The translations under genes and the position numbers were made by a program. 64,000 nucleotides of DNA, taken from assembly GCA_902506565.1 (NCBI GenBank), contig LR732703.1, forward strand, positions 336,001 through 400,000, in the 5' to 3' direction. The number at the start of each line of letters is the position of its first letter. Position 1 is the stretch's first letter. Source of the stretch: Burkholderiales bacterium 8X (GTDB lineage: Bacteria > Pseudomonadota > Gammaproteobacteria > Burkholderiales > Burkholderiaceae_C). Below the pieces are notes generated by a model. It saw only the letters and a program-made list of their open reading frames with translations, ran no database searches and was not told the origin of the DNA. Positions 25,497 to 37,819 of the stretch are shown one piece after another.

Positions 25497-26591
25497 TCAG
25501 CGCTCGAAAAATGACCGGACGGCGTCGATCACCGTCGCCACGTCCGCGTCGGAGATGCCGGGGAAGCAGGGCAGCGTAACGACTTCACGGCTGGCTGCCT
25601 CGCTGGCTGCCAATTTGCCCTGGCTTTCGAGCCCGGCGCGATAGGCGGCCTGCAGATGGTCCGGCACCGGATAGTGGACGTCGGTAGCGACCTGCCGGGT
25701 CTGCAGATGGGACCTGAAGGCATCGCGTTCCCGACAGCGCAGCACGTAAAGGTGTGCGACGTAGTCTTCCCCGGTCGATGAAGGCAGGACCAGGGGCAGG
25801 TCGACGAAAGCCTCGTTGTAGCGCCTGGCAATCTCGCGGCGATTCGCGTTGCTCTGATCCAGCTTCGGCAGCTTCTCGCGGAGGACCGCAGCCTGAAGTT
25901 CATCGAGGCGGCTGTTGCGTCCGCCTGGGGTGCTCACGTGGTACTTGGTCGACCAGCCGTACTGTCGCAACGCACGCACCCGGTCCGCCAATGCCGCATC
26001 GTTGCAGGTGATCGCACCGCCATCGCCCAGCGCGCCCAGGTTCTTGGTCGGGTAGAAGCTGAAGCAGCCGATGTCCCCGAAGCTGCCGGCGCGACGCCCG
26101 CCCCGTATCGCACCGTGCGACTGTGCGCAGTCCTCGATAACCTTGACTCCCGCATCGTGGGCCATCTTCGTCAAAGGTTCGATGTCTGCCATCTGGCCAT
26201 AGAGATGGGTCACGACAACGACCTTGGGCTGGAATCGCAACGCGTCTGCGAAAGCATCCACGGCCATGTTCTGGGTCGTGGGGTCGATGTCGACGTAGAC
26301 CGGCGCGGCCCCGACTGCGCGAATGGCCGTGCTCCCATAGAAGCCAGCGTTGGCAACGCAGGCGACCTTATCTCCCGGCTCGACGTTCAACGCGCGCAGC
26401 GCGAGTTCGAGTGCGTCCGTGCCATTGGCCAGCGAAACGCAGTCTGCGTTGCCGATGTATCGGGCGAATTCCCGTTCGAAGCTCTTCACCTCGTCGCCGA
26501 GCACATACCAATTGCTGGTCAGCACGCGCCCGACGGCGCCTGCGAGATCAATGCCAGCATTGGCGGCACTTGATGAAAAAAGAGGAATCAT
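25497..26591 (-). CDS. fdtB: dTDP-3-keto-6-deoxyhexose aminotransferase, FdtB/QdtB type
   Basis: 364 aa, DegT/DnrJ/EryC1/StrS family. PLP lysine K183 in FSFYPTKNLGALGDGG, pyridine-partner D154 in VIEDCAQSHG, and NGTDALELAL near residue 60. The N-terminus MIPLFSSSAANAG and the VLGDEVKSFEREFA segment match 3-aminotransferases that follow FdtA/QdtA ketoisomerases. It would aminate C3 of dTDP-3-keto-6-deoxygalactose using glutamate. The upstream glycosyltransferase overlaps it as ATGA (26588-26591). Confidence 0.85.
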   Translation of the reverse strand: MIPLFSSSAANAGIDLAGAVGRVLTSNWYVLGDEVKSFEREFARYIGNADCVSLANGTDALELALRALNVEPGDKVACVANAGFYGSTAIRAVGAAPVYVDIDPTTQNMAVDAFADALRFQPKVVVVTHLYGQMADIEPLTKMAHDAGVKVIEDCAQSHGAIRGGRRAGSFGDIGCFSFYPTKNLGALGDGGAITCNDAALADRVRALRQYGWSTKYHVSTPGGRNSRLDELQAAVLREKLPKLDQSNANRREIARRYNEAFVDLPLVLPSSTGEDYVAHLYVLRCRERDAFRSHLQTRQVATDVHYPVPDHLQAAYRAGLESQGKLAASEAASREVVTLPCFPGISDADVATVIDAVRSFFER

Positions 26592-27955
26592 GAGGATCGG
26601 CTCGGGTTGTCGGACGGCGCGGGCGATGCAAGCCTGTCAGGTGGGGTCTCAGACATCAATGGGTGGACGCCCTCGAAGATCGCCAACGGACCGGCAATCT
26701 GCTTGGCAGTCATGATTTCCAGGGTGGCGCCCCAACCCTCGAAATATCCGACGAATGCTGCTGTCATGTCGAGTATGGGTTGTGCGGCTGCAGTGTCCCG
26801 AGCCAAGCTGGCAAGTTGGGTCACGTAGCCGTCAGCCTCGAAGGTTCGCACGGCCCAAGCTTGGCCGCGCTGAGCCATGGCGACGCGACCCTCGCGATCG
26901 ACAAGCAGGTTCTCGAGAGCCAAGCGCAGCTCGGCAATTTCATCGTCCGGCGAAATCTTGCGCACGCACTCATCCGGCAACTCGCCATAGAAAGCTGCAT
27001 CGGTCACGACCAACGCCTTGCCGTAGAGCAAGGCCTCGATGGCCGTCGCAGAGGCCGACTCGAAACTGGGCCAGCGGAGGCAGCAAACAACCTCGGCGCG
27101 GTGCATTGCCTGTTGCAAGCCCGAATCGTCAATCTCGCCGGATATCACGAGTTCGACGGCTTCGGCTGTCGCCAGTTCGGACAAAGTCGCAGCCATGGCG
27201 GGTTCGATGCGTCCGCAAAGCCTGTAGGTGACATTCTGTGCAAGAACATCGCTGGAGCCGATCGCCCGGATCACGCTGTCGATGCGCTTGTTGGCATTGA
27301 CGTGACCCACGGTCAATATTTCGAGCCGCTCGGTCTGAAGCGATCGCTGCGGACTGCTCGATGCGCCCGGCGCGTCATATGGAAGTGGCAGTACACGCAA
27401 AGGGCCTGCGCAGGAAGCCGCCACCCGCTTCATGCCCCAGTGGCTGTGGGCCACAACCGCGGACCCAAGGGAGCAAACCCACTCGGTCATCGGGTAGTGC
27501 CTCGTCGCGATCTCGACGAATTCCCATTGATTGGTGGGGCTGAAGAACTCCACCGGTGCGTCCTCGCCATACCAGTTTCGAAGGATCTCGCAGGCTTCGT
27601 CTCGATGATCCTGAGCCCATTCCGCAAACATATGCGCGACCAGGAAGTCATGCAGGCAGATGATGCCCGGGAGCCTGCGCAACCAGTGGAGCCCGCCGCA
27701 GTGGTAGTTGTAGTTGTTGCCGATCTGGTAGATCAGACCGTCGGCACTACCCGCCGCTTCCCGCACAGCGGCATCGTTCGTCCAATCGATGACTGGCGCT
27801 GCGCACGGATGGGTCGGCGTTGCGATGAACGCCTCAACCTCGGTGCGAACCACCACCGCCGTATGACCTTGCCGGACCATCGCGGCCACCAGCAGGGCCG
27901 TGACCCGGCCGATGGCAGACGGCAATCCGAAAGGGCTGAAGATCACGAACTTCAT
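26588..27955 (-). CDS. Family 4-like glycosyltransferase
   Basis: 455 aa from the ATG at 27955 (MKFVIFSPFGLPSAIGRVT), which overlaps the next gene's stop as ATGA. GT-B fold: LEILTVGHVNANKRIDSVIRAI at the domain junction and CLRWPSFESASATAIEALLYGKALVVTD with the E-x7-E-like donor site. The N-terminal half includes LIYQIGNNYNYHCGGLHWL. The C-terminal ~60 residues, ending in a Pro/Ser-rich tail, are outside the usual fold. Donor unknown. It probably adds one sugar of the main glycan on the cytoplasmic face. Confidence 0.82.
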   Translation of the reverse strand: MKFVIFSPFGLPSAIGRVTALLVAAMVRQGHTAVVVRTEVEAFIATPTHPCAAPVIDWTNDAAVREAAGSADGLIYQIGNNYNYHCGGLHWLRRLPGIICLHDFLVAHMFAEWAQDHRDEACEILRNWYGEDAPVEFFSPTNQWEFVEIATRHYPMTEWVCSLGSAVVAHSHWGMKRVAASCAGPLRVLPLPYDAPGASSSPQRSLQTERLEILTVGHVNANKRIDSVIRAIGSSDVLAQNVTYRLCGRIEPAMAATLSELATAEAVELVISGEIDDSGLQQAMHRAEVVCCLRWPSFESASATAIEALLYGKALVVTDAAFYGELPDECVRKISPDDEIAELRLALENLLVDREGRVAMAQRGQAWAVRTFEADGYVTQLASLARDTAAAQPILDMTAAFVGYFEGWGATLEIMTAKQIAGPLAIFEGVHPLMSETPPDRLASPAPSDNPSRSS

Positions 27956-28989
27956 GCGATCAACGCCTGTACGGTGGACGCCCAACTGATGTCGTGGCTG
28001 AGCCAGAGCGACTGCGCCGCCTTTCCGAGTTCGCGTGCGCGGGCGGGCTTGTCAAACACGGCGTTCATCGCCTCAACGAGTGCGGACGGCGTCGGCTCCG
28101 CAACCCAGCCGGTCTCGAGATGCTTGGCCAGGCCGAGCACACCGCCGCTGTCGGTGGTGCTGATGAGGGGCTTGGCCGCGGTGGCCGCCTCCATCGCGAC
28201 ATAGCTGAAGGACTCTTCGTCGAAGGGCAGCGAGGCGACGGCGGCTGCACGATTCACATACTCGGCATATTCGCTTCGGTCCAGGAACCGAAGATCGAGC
28301 CGAACGCGATCCTGCAGCCCGAGCTTCTCGACCAAGGCATGCAGTCGATCCGAATCTGCCTTGCCGTCGGGCGGGCCTGCCACGACGAGCCGGACGGATG
28401 GGTTGCACGACGCCAACGCCTCGATCAGCAGATGCTGGCGCTTGGCCGCATTGACCCGGCCGCCGGCAAAGATGTAGTCGCCGGCAGCGCCACCCACGAA
28501 GACCTCCGGGTCGTTGATGGGGGCGCGCAGCACCTTCGACTCAAACCCGTTGTAGTGCTTGAGGCGCTTCTGCGTCACGTCGGAGATTGCGAAGATCTTG
28601 CGCGCATCGCGGAAGCACGCGTCGTCCGCATTGCGGATCAGGCGGCGAATGTCTTCCCCTGCCGCGCCTTGCGGCAAGTTGGAATGACCTGCGTCATGCA
28701 GGTCGTAGGCTTGCCGATACTGATGCACCAGCCACAGCGTCTTGCGTGGATGCGGAATCAGGTAGGCCGGAAACTTGAGTGCGATGACGTGATCCACGTT
28801 CGACAACTCGAGCGCCCGCGCCAGCAGCATCTGGCTCGGAATGCGGGTTGCCGGCTCCCATTGAAACGGGATGCGCAGCACTTCGGCCTGGTGCCCGGCA
28901 AACTCGAGTTGCCGCTGCAAATGGCTGGCCATGGCCTCGGCTCCGCCGGAGACGAACGGCGCCATGTTGTTGACCACCAGCACCTTCAT
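27952..28989 (-). CDS. Family 4 glycosyltransferase, tandem paralogue 1
   Basis: 345 aa. MKVLVVNNMAPFVSGGAEAM start; the central AGGRVNAAKRQHLLIEAL and LVVAGPPDGKADS segments and the C-terminal SFSYVAMEAATAAKPLISTTDSGGV are a standard GT4 set. It is clearly paralogous to the next gene: both have a HYNGFES/KFNGIES segment, KRQHLLIEAL, and TTDSGG at matching places. Coupled by 4-bp overlaps on both sides. Confidence 0.86.
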   Translation of the reverse strand: MKVLVVNNMAPFVSGGAEAMASHLQRQLEFAGHQAEVLRIPFQWEPATRIPSQMLLARALELSNVDHVIALKFPAYLIPHPRKTLWLVHQYRQAYDLHDAGHSNLPQGAAGEDIRRLIRNADDACFRDARKIFAISDVTQKRLKHYNGFESKVLRAPINDPEVFVGGAAGDYIFAGGRVNAAKRQHLLIEALASCNPSVRLVVAGPPDGKADSDRLHALVEKLGLQDRVRLDLRFLDRSEYAEYVNRAAAVASLPFDEESFSYVAMEAATAAKPLISTTDSGGVLGLAKHLETGWVAEPTPSALVEAMNAVFDKPARARELGKAAQSLWLSHDISWASTVQALIA

Positions 28990-30020
28990 GCGAGCAGCCT
29001 TTCGACGACGCGCGTCCAGCTGATGTCGAGGTCGCCGATCCTGGCGCGCGCAGTGGCGCCCATGCGCGCGGCCTCGGAGCGCTCGGCAAAGAGCCGGTCG
29101 ATCACGCTCGCGAGCGCCCGAGGATCGGGGTCGCTCACCAGCCCTTCGCGGCCGTCGCGCACGAACTCGAGCGGCCCGCCGGAGTCGGTGGTCGTCACGA
29201 TCGGCTTGGCCGCGTGCGCGGCCTCGATGACCGGGTAACCGTAGGAGTCTTCGTCGAGCGGCAGGTAGGCTGCCGCAAGGCAGTCGGCAAGGTACTGCTC
29301 CTTTTCTTCTTCGGAGATCCAGCGGTGCTCCAGCGTGACACGCGATGCAAGGCCGTGCAGCTCGATGAGCGCGTTCAACTCGGCAGGATAGGCCTCGCTC
29401 GAGCTGAGCCCCGCAAGCCGCAGCTTCACCGGCGTCGCGCAGTAGGGCAGGGCCTCGATCAAGAGGTGCTGGCGCTTATGGTGCTCCAGGCGGCAGATGC
29501 AGACGATCTCATCGTTCATGCCGCGATGGACGAAGCGCTCGGGCTTGCGCACGGGCGGGAACAAGGTTTCGCTCTCAATGCCGTTGAACTTGCGAAGGCG
29601 TTCGGTCATGACCTCCGAATTCGAGAACACGGCTCGCGCCTCGTCGAGCGCCGCGGTGTCGACCGCACGCAGCGCATCGCGAATGCCACGATGCTGGGCG
29701 TCGTCCGTAAATCCGCGGTAGTCGCTGTCCCAGAGGTCGTAGAAAGACCGCAAGTGATGGATGAACCACACCACCTTGTTCGGGTGCGAGATCAGATGCG
29801 ACTGCGGCCGAAAGCAGATGACCCGGTCGGCCGCCGACAGGTCGATGAAGCGGAAGGCGCCCATCTGCTTGAAGAGCAGTTGCGGACTGTCGACTTCCGG
29901 CAGGTAGATGCGCTCCACCTCGTGCCCTGCTTCCAGCAACGTCGATTCGAGCCACTCGACGATATTCCGGTAGCCGCCGTTGACGAACGGCACGAACGAC
30001 GAGCAGAGCGCAATCTTCAT
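28986..30020 (-). CDS. Family 4 glycosyltransferase, tandem paralogue 2
   Basis: 344 aa from 30020, whose ATG overlaps the perA stop as ATGA. MKIALCSSFVPFVNGGYRNI start, CICRLEHHKRQHLLIEALPY, and SYGYPVIEAAHAAKPIVTTTDSGGPLEFV. Parallel in length and layout to the adjacent gene, consistent with a tandem duplication followed by divergence toward different linkages or donors. Given that perosamine genes lie immediately upstream, one of the pair may transfer N-acetylperosamine. That is inference. Confidence 0.86.
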   Translation of the reverse strand: MKIALCSSFVPFVNGGYRNIVEWLESTLLEAGHEVERIYLPEVDSPQLLFKQMGAFRFIDLSAADRVICFRPQSHLISHPNKVVWFIHHLRSFYDLWDSDYRGFTDDAQHRGIRDALRAVDTAALDEARAVFSNSEVMTERLRKFNGIESETLFPPVRKPERFVHRGMNDEIVCICRLEHHKRQHLLIEALPYCATPVKLRLAGLSSSEAYPAELNALIELHGLASRVTLEHRWISEEEKEQYLADCLAAAYLPLDEDSYGYPVIEAAHAAKPIVTTTDSGGPLEFVRDGREGLVSDPDPRALASVIDRLFAERSEAARMGATARARIGDLDISWTRVVERLLA

Positions 30021-31120
30021 CGACCGAGGGCTTTGGCGAGCACGGCTACCACGCGGTCGACGTCCTCGCGCGTGAGGAACTGATGAGTCGGCAGGTTCAT
30101 GCCGCGCTGGGCCCATTCGTCGGCGACCGGGTACTTGCCGTCTTCCAGGTAGGGCGGCAGCACGTGCATCGGGTAGAACACCGGCCGGCTTTCGATGCCG
30201 TTGGCTTCGAGCGTCTGCATCACGGCTTCGCGTTCCTGCTCGCCGCCCGAGCGAAGGAACACGGTGTACATCCAGTACACGTGGTGCATGCCGGGGCGCG
30301 TCGTCGGGGTGACCAGGAGGTCTTGCAGCGGCGCGAGCGCTTCGTCGTACATGCGGGCCAGCGCCTGCCGCTCGGCCAGCGACGCGTCGATGGTTTCCAT
30401 CTGCGCCAGTCCGATGGCAGCCTGGATGTTGGTCATGCGGTAGTTGTAGCCGATCACCGGAAACCAGTAGCGGCGCTTCGGGTCCACGCCCTGGCCCCGA
30501 TAGAGGCGCAGACGCGCCGCCAGCTCGTCGCTGTTGGTGGTGACCATGCCGCCTTCGCCGGTGGTCACGATCTTGTTGCCGAAGAAGCTGAAGGTGGCGC
30601 AGTCGCCGATGCCGCCGACGCGCTGGCCTTGCACCTCGGCACCGTGCGCCTCGGCTGCGTCCTCGAGCACCCAGAGCTTGTGCTTGCGCGCCAACTCCAT
30701 GATGGGCGTCATGTCGGCCGCATGCCCGTAGAGGTGTACCGGGATGATGCCGCGCGTGCGGGGCGTGATGTGGCGCTCGATCTCCGCCGGATCGATGTTC
30801 ATCGTGTCGGCGCAGACGTCCACCAACACCGGCGTGGCGCCGCAATACTTCACCGCATTGGCGGTGGCGATGTAGGTCACCGTCGGGATGATGACCTCGT
30901 CCCCGGGCTGGAGGTCCAGCGCGACCAGCGCCAGATGCAGGGCCGTGGTTCCGTTGTTGGCCGCCACCGCGTGCTTGGTGCCGCAGAACGCGGCAAAGGC
31001 TTCCTCGAAGGCGCCGATGTACTTGCCGTTGGAAGAGATCCAATTGGTGTCGAGGCAGTCAAGCACGTACTTGCGTTCGTTGCCTTGCAGCTTGGGCTGC
31101 GCCACGGAGATGCGGTTCAT
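30017..31120 (-). CDS. perA: GDP-perosamine synthase-like aminotransferase
   Basis: 367 aa, DegT/DnrJ/EryC1/StrS family. The beginning (LQGNERKYVLDCLDTNWISS, then GAFEEAFAAFCGTKHAVA) is the pattern of GDP-4-keto-6-deoxymannose 4-aminotransferases. PLP lysine K183 in FSFFGNKIVTTGEGG and D154 in VLEDAAEAHG. The substrate would be made by Gmd at 32.9 kb from GDP-mannose supplied by ManC. An N-acetyltransferase of the PerB/PglD type is coupled directly upstream, so the end product is probably GDP-N-acetylperosamine. A 4-amino sugar on another nucleotide cannot be excluded. Confidence 0.83.
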   Translation of the reverse strand: MNRISVAQPKLQGNERKYVLDCLDTNWISSNGKYIGAFEEAFAAFCGTKHAVAANNGTTALHLALVALDLQPGDEVIIPTVTYIATANAVKYCGATPVLVDVCADTMNIDPAEIERHITPRTRGIIPVHLYGHAADMTPIMELARKHKLWVLEDAAEAHGAEVQGQRVGGIGDCATFSFFGNKIVTTGEGGMVTTNSDELAARLRLYRGQGVDPKRRYWFPVIGYNYRMTNIQAAIGLAQMETIDASLAERQALARMYDEALAPLQDLLVTPTTRPGMHHVYWMYTVFLRSGGEQEREAVMQTLEANGIESRPVFYPMHVLPPYLEDGKYPVADEWAQRGMNLPTHQFLTREDVDRVVAVLAKALGR

Positions 31121-31755
31121 GTGTCTTTCTTCCTTAGTGTTCTAGCCGGAACACCGGCAATTCTTGCTTCGCCGGCCACGTCCGAAACGATGACCGAGCC
31201 TGCGCCGGCGACGACATCGGGGCCGATGACGATGCCAGGGATGACCTTGGTGCCGATGCCGAGGAACGAGCGCGCGCCGACTTCGACATTGCCGGCGAGC
31301 CCGCAGTGAGGCGCGATGTGCGCTGCCTCGCCGATGTGGCCGTCATGGTCGACGCTGGCAGCGGTGTTGATGATCGCGAAATCGGCGATCCGGCTGTCGG
31401 CGTTGACGATGGCGCCTGCCATCACTGCAACGCCGCGACCGAGTTGCGCCGTCGGCGACAAGGTGGCGCGTGGGCTGATCGCATTGACCAGCTCGAATCC
31501 GAGCGCCAGCGCCCGGGCACCGAGCCGCTGGCGCAGCCCGTTGCTGCCGATGGCAACGAAAGCCTGGCCGAACCCGCGATCCCGGAGCGAGGCGAGGTGA
31601 GCGTCTCCGGCGAGTACCGGAACGCCCAGGCAGAAGCCCCCTGCATCGTCATCGCCGCCGATGCAGAAGGCAACCTGCCGTTCCATGGCTCGAAGCAGTT
31701 CGATGCAGACCTTCGCGTGCCCGCCTGCGCCAATGACGATGACGCCATTCATCAT
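31117..31755 (-). CDS. PglD/NeuD/PerB-type sugar N-acetyltransferase
   Basis: 212 aa from 31755 (MMNGVIVIGAGGHAKV), coupled to the upstream gene by ATGA. N-terminal Rossmann-like sugar-nucleotide domain (VIVIGAGGHAKVCIELL), then a left-handed beta-helix with hexapeptide repeats (PTAQLGRGVAVMAGAIVNAD, and NTAASVDHDG with the catalytic His segment, GTKVIPGIVIGPDVVAGAG). The family acetylates 4-amino groups of nucleotide-linked sugars using acetyl-CoA. Directly following perA order makes GDP-perosamine the likely substrate. Confidence 0.86.
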   Translation of the reverse strand: MMNGVIVIGAGGHAKVCIELLRAMERQVAFCIGGDDDAGGFCLGVPVLAGDAHLASLRDRGFGQAFVAIGSNGLRQRLGARALALGFELVNAISPRATLSPTAQLGRGVAVMAGAIVNADSRIADFAIINTAASVDHDGHIGEAAHIAPHCGLAGNVEVGARSFLGIGTKVIPGIVIGPDVVAGAGSVIVSDVAGEARIAGVPARTLRKKDT

Positions 31756-32795
31756 GCGGCGAGCTTCCAGAGGTCGCACGTGGGCGAGGCGAGGACGCAG
31801 ACCTGTCCGGGAGCTTGTTTGCGCAAATCGACCAGGTCGATCGGGCGAACCGAACCGGTGTCCGCTTCGATGGTTGCCAATCGCAGTCCCAGTTCATCCG
31901 CAAGCGCCGTGATCGAAGCCGCGGTAGACATCTCGCCTCGCGAAGGCCAGAGCAGCGCGATGTGCGGCGCGCTCGCCAGCGCTAGCCGGACGCAATCGAG
32001 CTGTGACTCGATCGGCTGGCCGTCGTCGGTGAAGCGAAAGAGGTCGACGCCGCTTTGCCCGACTTCTGCCTTTGGTCGGGCAACAACGCGTTGCAGTGCG
32101 TCGGACCAGCCCTGCACCCCGATGTCGATCAGGCTGCCGCCCATGGCAAGCCAGCGGCCCACTGTCTGGCAAGCGGTAGGTGAATAGCCGGCCGAATCCA
32201 GCACCATCGTCAGCAGGCGGAGGTCTTCCGCTGGGCAGACGATCGTGCCGCCTTGCGTGCAGATCACGACGGACGGCTGGTTCGTCTTTATAGGGAGTTG
32301 TGGCGCGGTCCCGGGCACGATGTGCGGCGGCGATGATCCGGCCTTCATGGATGAGCTGTCGACGACACCTTGGTTGCTCGAAAACGTCGGTGCCGCGCTC
32401 AGCCTGGCACGAAGCCTCTGCAAGTCTCGGTTCAGCTTGTCGAACTGGCCGCTCAACGACTGCTCCAGTTTCTTCTGCTGGATGCGATGGTGCTGGCGTT
32501 CCTTTTCGAGCTGTTCGTGCAGCCTCGCGAATTCGGCATGGATGGGCGCGGTGAAGTAGGCGCGCGTTCGGAACGCCAGCGGGCGGCCGAACGGCCGGCC
32601 CAACCGGAAAACGGTTTTTGCGAGTCGGCGCAAGACTCGCTTGACCGTGCCGCGCAAACCGGTGGACGGATTGCCTGCGAACGGTGAAGCCGCGGGCTGG
32701 TCTGGAGCGCGCAGGGGCTTCGACGCACGGCTTTGCCTGGCATGCGATGCCAACGCCACGCGTATGTCCACTCCGGATCGTTCGATGTCTTTCAT
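31752..32795 (-). CDS. Hypothetical protein, coiled coil plus possible degenerate methyltransferase-like domain
   Basis: 347 aa. Residues ~1-60 are basic and probably disordered. About 75-135 is a charged, heptad-rich helix (HAEFARLHEQLEKERQHHRI, QQKKLEQSLSGQFDKLNRDL). From ~170 a globular domain begins: GGTIVCPAEDLRLLTMVLDSAG, GRWLAMGGSLIDIGVQGWSDAL. The last segment sits where FkbM methyltransferases have a DVGANxG SAM-binding loop, but the glycines and asparagine are not kept. No signal peptide. Not recognised as a known family. Tight coupling to the perosamine acetyltransferase suggests a role in glycan assembly, perhaps as an inactive scaffold. Confidence 0.6.
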   Translation of the reverse strand: MKDIERSGVDIRVALASHARQSRASKPLRAPDQPAASPFAGNPSTGLRGTVKRVLRRLAKTVFRLGRPFGRPLAFRTRAYFTAPIHAEFARLHEQLEKERQHHRIQQKKLEQSLSGQFDKLNRDLQRLRARLSAAPTFSSNQGVVDSSSMKAGSSPPHIVPGTAPQLPIKTNQPSVVICTQGGTIVCPAEDLRLLTMVLDSAGYSPTACQTVGRWLAMGGSLIDIGVQGWSDALQRVVARPKAEVGQSGVDLFRFTDDGQPIESQLDCVRLALASAPHIALLWPSRGEMSTAASITALADELGLRLATIEADTGSVRPIDLVDLRKQAPGQVCVLASPTCDLWKLAA

Positions 32796-32922
32796 GACCT
32801 CAGTCGGCGGTCTCGGTTCTCAGCCGAAGGCGTGCCGCAAGGCGCTGCCTTGTCTCTTTCAACATGGTTCGATGCGGCGTCTGCCCGTCCCGCGCAGGCG
32901 AGGCGGTGCCGTCGACGCCACG

Positions 32923-36675
<3,753 letters not shown>

Positions 36676-36679
36676 GCGC

Positions 36680-37819
36680 ATGGCTCGCATCGCCTACGTC
36701 GATCATTCGTTCCACCGCACCACCCGGTCGAACGAGTTCTTGCCCGAGGTCTTGCGAAGGCACGGACACGTGGTCGACAACTTCTGGGACGAGGCCTGGA
36801 GCGGCGGCGCACCGGTGGACTGGCGGCAGGTGGCACATTACGACGTGGTCATGATGTTCCAGTCGTTTTGCCGGCCCGAGGCGCCATATTTTCGGCTCGG
36901 GCACCCCAACGTGGTCTACATCCCGATGCTCGACCAGTTCGGGCTGTGGATGGGACCCATGTCCAACCTCGCAGCGTTCTTCGAGGTGTTCCAGGGTTCC
37001 AAGGTGCTCAGTTTCTCCAATGCGCTGCATTGCCTGGTCACAGGCCTGGGCATCTCGAGCCACTTCGCCCGCTACTACCCCGCGGGTGCAGCCTTGCCGG
37101 GCATTGCCGATATGCCGGCGCAGCGACAAGATGGCTTGCACGGCTTCTTCTGGCTGCGCCGCGAGCTGCAGCTGCCGTGGCGCCTCGTGCGCCGCCTCAT
37201 TGAAAACACCCGTTTCGAGAGCTTCCATCTACACCTGGCCACCGATCCCGGAACGCCGCCGCCCGAACTTCCGTCCGCGGAAGACATCGCGCGCTTCAAC
37301 ATCACGACGTCGACCTGGTTCGAGGACAAGGCAGATTTCGATGCGGTGCTGGCGCGCGCCAACGTCTACTTTGCGCCTCGGCCGGGGGAGGGTATCGGCC
37401 AATCCTTCCTCGAGGCCATGATCCGTGGGCAGTGCGTGGTGGCGCCCGACCAGGGCACGATGAACGAGTACATCCTTCCGGGGGTGAACGGGCTCCTGTA
37501 CGACCTGGATCATCCGCGCCCACTCGATTTCTCGTCTGCCATCCGGATGGGTACACAGGCACGGCTCGGCGCCCTGGCCGGTCGAACGCGCTGGGAGCAG
37601 GCCGAAGACGAGTTGGTGCGTTTCATCCTGACTCCCAGTGCAGATCTTTACGCCGGTCGCTATCAACATCCGCTATCCGTGAGTTCCAGAACCATTTCGC
37701 AATCGGCATCGGTCGCCACCGGGCTCAAGGCCTTCGCCCAACGCAACATGCTGCTCAAAGGCACTCGATTCCTCTGGCACCCGGTCTTGAGGCTTGCACG
37801 TCAGGTGCGTGGACGCTGA
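36680..37819 (+). CDS. Glycosyltransferase, GT-B type
   Basis: 379 aa. MARIAYVDHSFHRTTRSNEFL start; C-terminal donor-site region ANVYFAPRPGEGIGQSFLEAMIRGQCVVAPDQGTMNEYILPGVNGLLYD is typical of GT4-like enzymes. A central segment HGFFWLRRELQLPWRLVRRLI is less usual. The stop is followed without a gap by the ATG of the next gene. Likely part of the same chain-building complex as its two neighbours. Donor unknown. Confidence 0.82.
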   Translation: MARIAYVDHSFHRTTRSNEFLPEVLRRHGHVVDNFWDEAWSGGAPVDWRQVAHYDVVMMFQSFCRPEAPYFRLGHPNVVYIPMLDQFGLWMGPMSNLAAFFEVFQGSKVLSFSNALHCLVTGLGISSHFARYYPAGAALPGIADMPAQRQDGLHGFFWLRRELQLPWRLVRRLIENTRFESFHLHLATDPGTPPPELPSAEDIARFNITTSTWFEDKADFDAVLARANVYFAPRPGEGIGQSFLEAMIRGQCVVAPDQGTMNEYILPGVNGLLYDLDHPRPLDFSSAIRMGTQARLGALAGRTRWEQAEDELVRFILTPSADLYAGRYQHPLSVSSRTISQSASVATGLKAFAQRNMLLKGTRFLWHPVLRLARQVRGR

